Shown here in pieces: positions 7,271 through 8,002 of a stretch of 8,002 bases of DNA. A program made the translations under genes and the position numbers. Every line of letters begins with the position of its first letter. The first letter of the stretch is position 1. The notes below the pieces were generated by a model, which was not told where the DNA came from, searched no databases, and saw nothing but the letters and a program-made list of their open reading frames with translations. The stretch is from Peptostreptococcus sp. (GTDB taxonomy: Bacteria > Bacillota > Clostridia > Peptostreptococcales > Peptostreptococcaceae), in assembly GCA_020025095.1 (NCBI GenBank), contig JAHHSS010000067.1, positions 1-8,002 on the forward strand. Direction: 5' to 3'.

Positions 7271-7321
7271 ATTTTAGAATACTGTAAAAATATTTTTATA
7301 ATAGAATATCTTGATTTAAAG

Positions 7322-7867
7322 CTAAGTAAATTTATATTCAATAATCACATCTCCATCTAAAGTTTTTACAACAAATTCTTTCTCATCTAATATTGCATAT
7401 GAATGTGGCTTATTACCTTTAGGGATAGAAATACTTCCAGGATTTAAGTAATGTATCCCGTCTATTTTATCAGCTTTTAAAATATGGGTGTGACCTGATA
7501 AAAAACATGAATTTTCAGGCATTCTTATTTTTTTATTTTCATTGTATAAATGACCATGAGTAATAAAAAGTCTTTTGTTTCCAAGTATCATATTTGAGTA
7601 GCTAGCTTGTAGCGGAAAGTCTAGAACCATTTCATCGACTTCACTTTCGCAATTACCCCGAACTGACATTATAATTTCTGATTTCTCATTAAGTATCTCG
7701 ATTACTTCTTTAGGGTTATAACCCTTTGGAAGGTCGTTTCTAGCACCATGATAAAGTATATCACCAAGTATTATAATAAAATCCGCCTTTTCTTCATCGA
7801 ATCTTTCCATTGCTTTTTTTAGATAAAAGCTTGAACCGTGTATATCTGATATTACAAAATATTTCAT
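7322..7867 (-). CDS. yfcE: YfcE-type metallophosphodiesterase
   Basis: This is a small calcineurin-like, metal-dependent phosphodiesterase. E. coli YfcE is known from in vitro work to hydrolyse phosphodiester substrates; its natural substrate is unclear. The 181-aa protein (E. coli 184) carries every metal-site motif: D8-x-H10 in SDIHGS, G35-D36 in GDILYHG, G71-N72 in RGNCESEVDEM, H104-G-H106, and G125-H126-T127-H128. It ends with NPGSISIPKG (142-151). The stretch HGARNDLPKGY closely resembles the E. coli protein. The start is ATG at 7867. A TTG six bases upstream (7873) is in frame but only 1 nt from the AGGAGG, so it is rejected. The gene converges on ribU and has its own promoter. It is probably a single-gene unit with no visible functional link to its neighbours. 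Confidence 0.94.
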   Translation of the reverse strand: MKYFVISDIHGSSFYLKKAMERFDEEKADFIIILGDILYHGARNDLPKGYNPKEVIEILNEKSEIIMSVRGNCESEVDEMVLDFPLQASYSNMILGNKRLFITHGHLYNENKKIRMPENSCFLSGHTHILKADKIDGIHYLNPGSISIPKGNKPHSYAILDEKEFVVKTLDGDVIIEYKFT

Positions 7868-7874
7868 AAACAAT

Positions 7875-7880
7875 CCTCCT
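7875..7880 (-). promoter_or_regulatory. Ribosome binding site that sets the yfcE start
   Basis: On the minus strand AGGAGG (7880 to 7875) lies 7 nt before ATG at 7867 and only 1 nt before the in-frame TTG at 7873. This spacing decides for the ATG. Confidence 0.9.
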
Positions 7881-7890
7881 TTGCAAGTAT

Positions 7891-7918
7891 ATTATAACAA
7901 GTTGGAAAATCAAGTCAA
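7891..7918 (-). promoter_or_regulatory. Promoter of yfcE
   Basis: On the minus strand the -35 is TTGACT (7918 to 7913) and the -10 is TATAAT (7896 to 7891), with a 16-bp spacer. A TG one base upstream of the -10 makes it an extended -10 promoter. The predicted start near 7884 leaves a leader of about 17 nt holding just the ribosome binding site. Confidence 0.85.
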
Positions 7919-7955
7919 TAGAATAGATGATATAGAATAAATTATTATTGCGATA

Positions 7956-7983
7956 TTGACGATAATAAAAAGTGATATTTAAT
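7956..7983 (+). promoter_or_regulatory. Weak divergent promoter candidate at the right edge
   Basis: TTGACG (7956-7961) and TTTAAT (7978-7983) each match consensus at 5 of 6 positions with a 16-bp spacer. It would drive a plus-strand gene beyond the window. No coding sequence is visible before the window ends, and the AT bias makes chance matches likely. The rest of 7919-8002 shows nothing else supportable. Confidence 0.3.
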
Positions 7984-8002
7984 ATATTTTAATAGTTTTT
8001 AT

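Noticed and set aside
1..8002. CRISPR arrays, insertion sequences, tRNA or rRNA genes, phage or defence modules.
   Set aside because: No spaced direct repeats, transposase motifs, cloverleaf sequences or defence-type domains were visible on either strand.

Overview
The window is a low-GC, strongly AT-biased bacterial chromosomal segment. Codon use is AT-rich, Shine-Dalgarno sequences are strong (AGGAGG or AGGGGG), and intrinsic terminators are compact with U-tracts. The order secA, prfB, tex followed by a riboflavin transporter under an FMN riboswitch fits a Firmicute of the class Clostridia, perhaps a Peptostreptococcaceae-like lineage. That placement is an inference from gene order and protein style, not from a search.

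Layout from left to right: (1) the 3' two thirds of secA, open at the left edge and closed by a strong terminator. (2) An AT-rich leader of about 225 bp with a weak promoter candidate and a small hairpin, then prfB. The prfB gene is split into two frames by the programmed +1 frameshift typical of this family, so its true product starts at 2191. (3) tex, 11 nt after prfB and almost certainly co-transcribed with it, ended by a terminator. (4) About 600 bp of decayed coding sequence (5594-6193). It reads as a cell-wall-binding-repeat protein, broken by three frame changes and an in-frame stop. (5) A well-formed sigma-A-type promoter, an FMN (RFN) riboswitch, a transcription terminator acting as expression platform, and ribU. 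(6) A convergent minus-strand gene for a YfcE-type metallophosphoesterase with its own promoter. A bidirectional terminator lies between ribU and this gene. A weak divergent promoter candidate sits at the right edge.

The genes serve housekeeping roles. SecA drives protein export, RF2 terminates translation at UGA and UAA and controls its own synthesis, and Tex is an RNA-binding factor. RibU imports riboflavin when FMN is low, and YfcE is a small phosphodiesterase. I found no CRISPR array, insertion sequence, tRNA, rRNA or defence-like cassette, and no convincing undescribed system. The points most worth a second look are the atypical prfB frameshift stimulator, the exact sequence match linking the riboswitch P1 strand to its terminator, and the decayed wall-binding gene.
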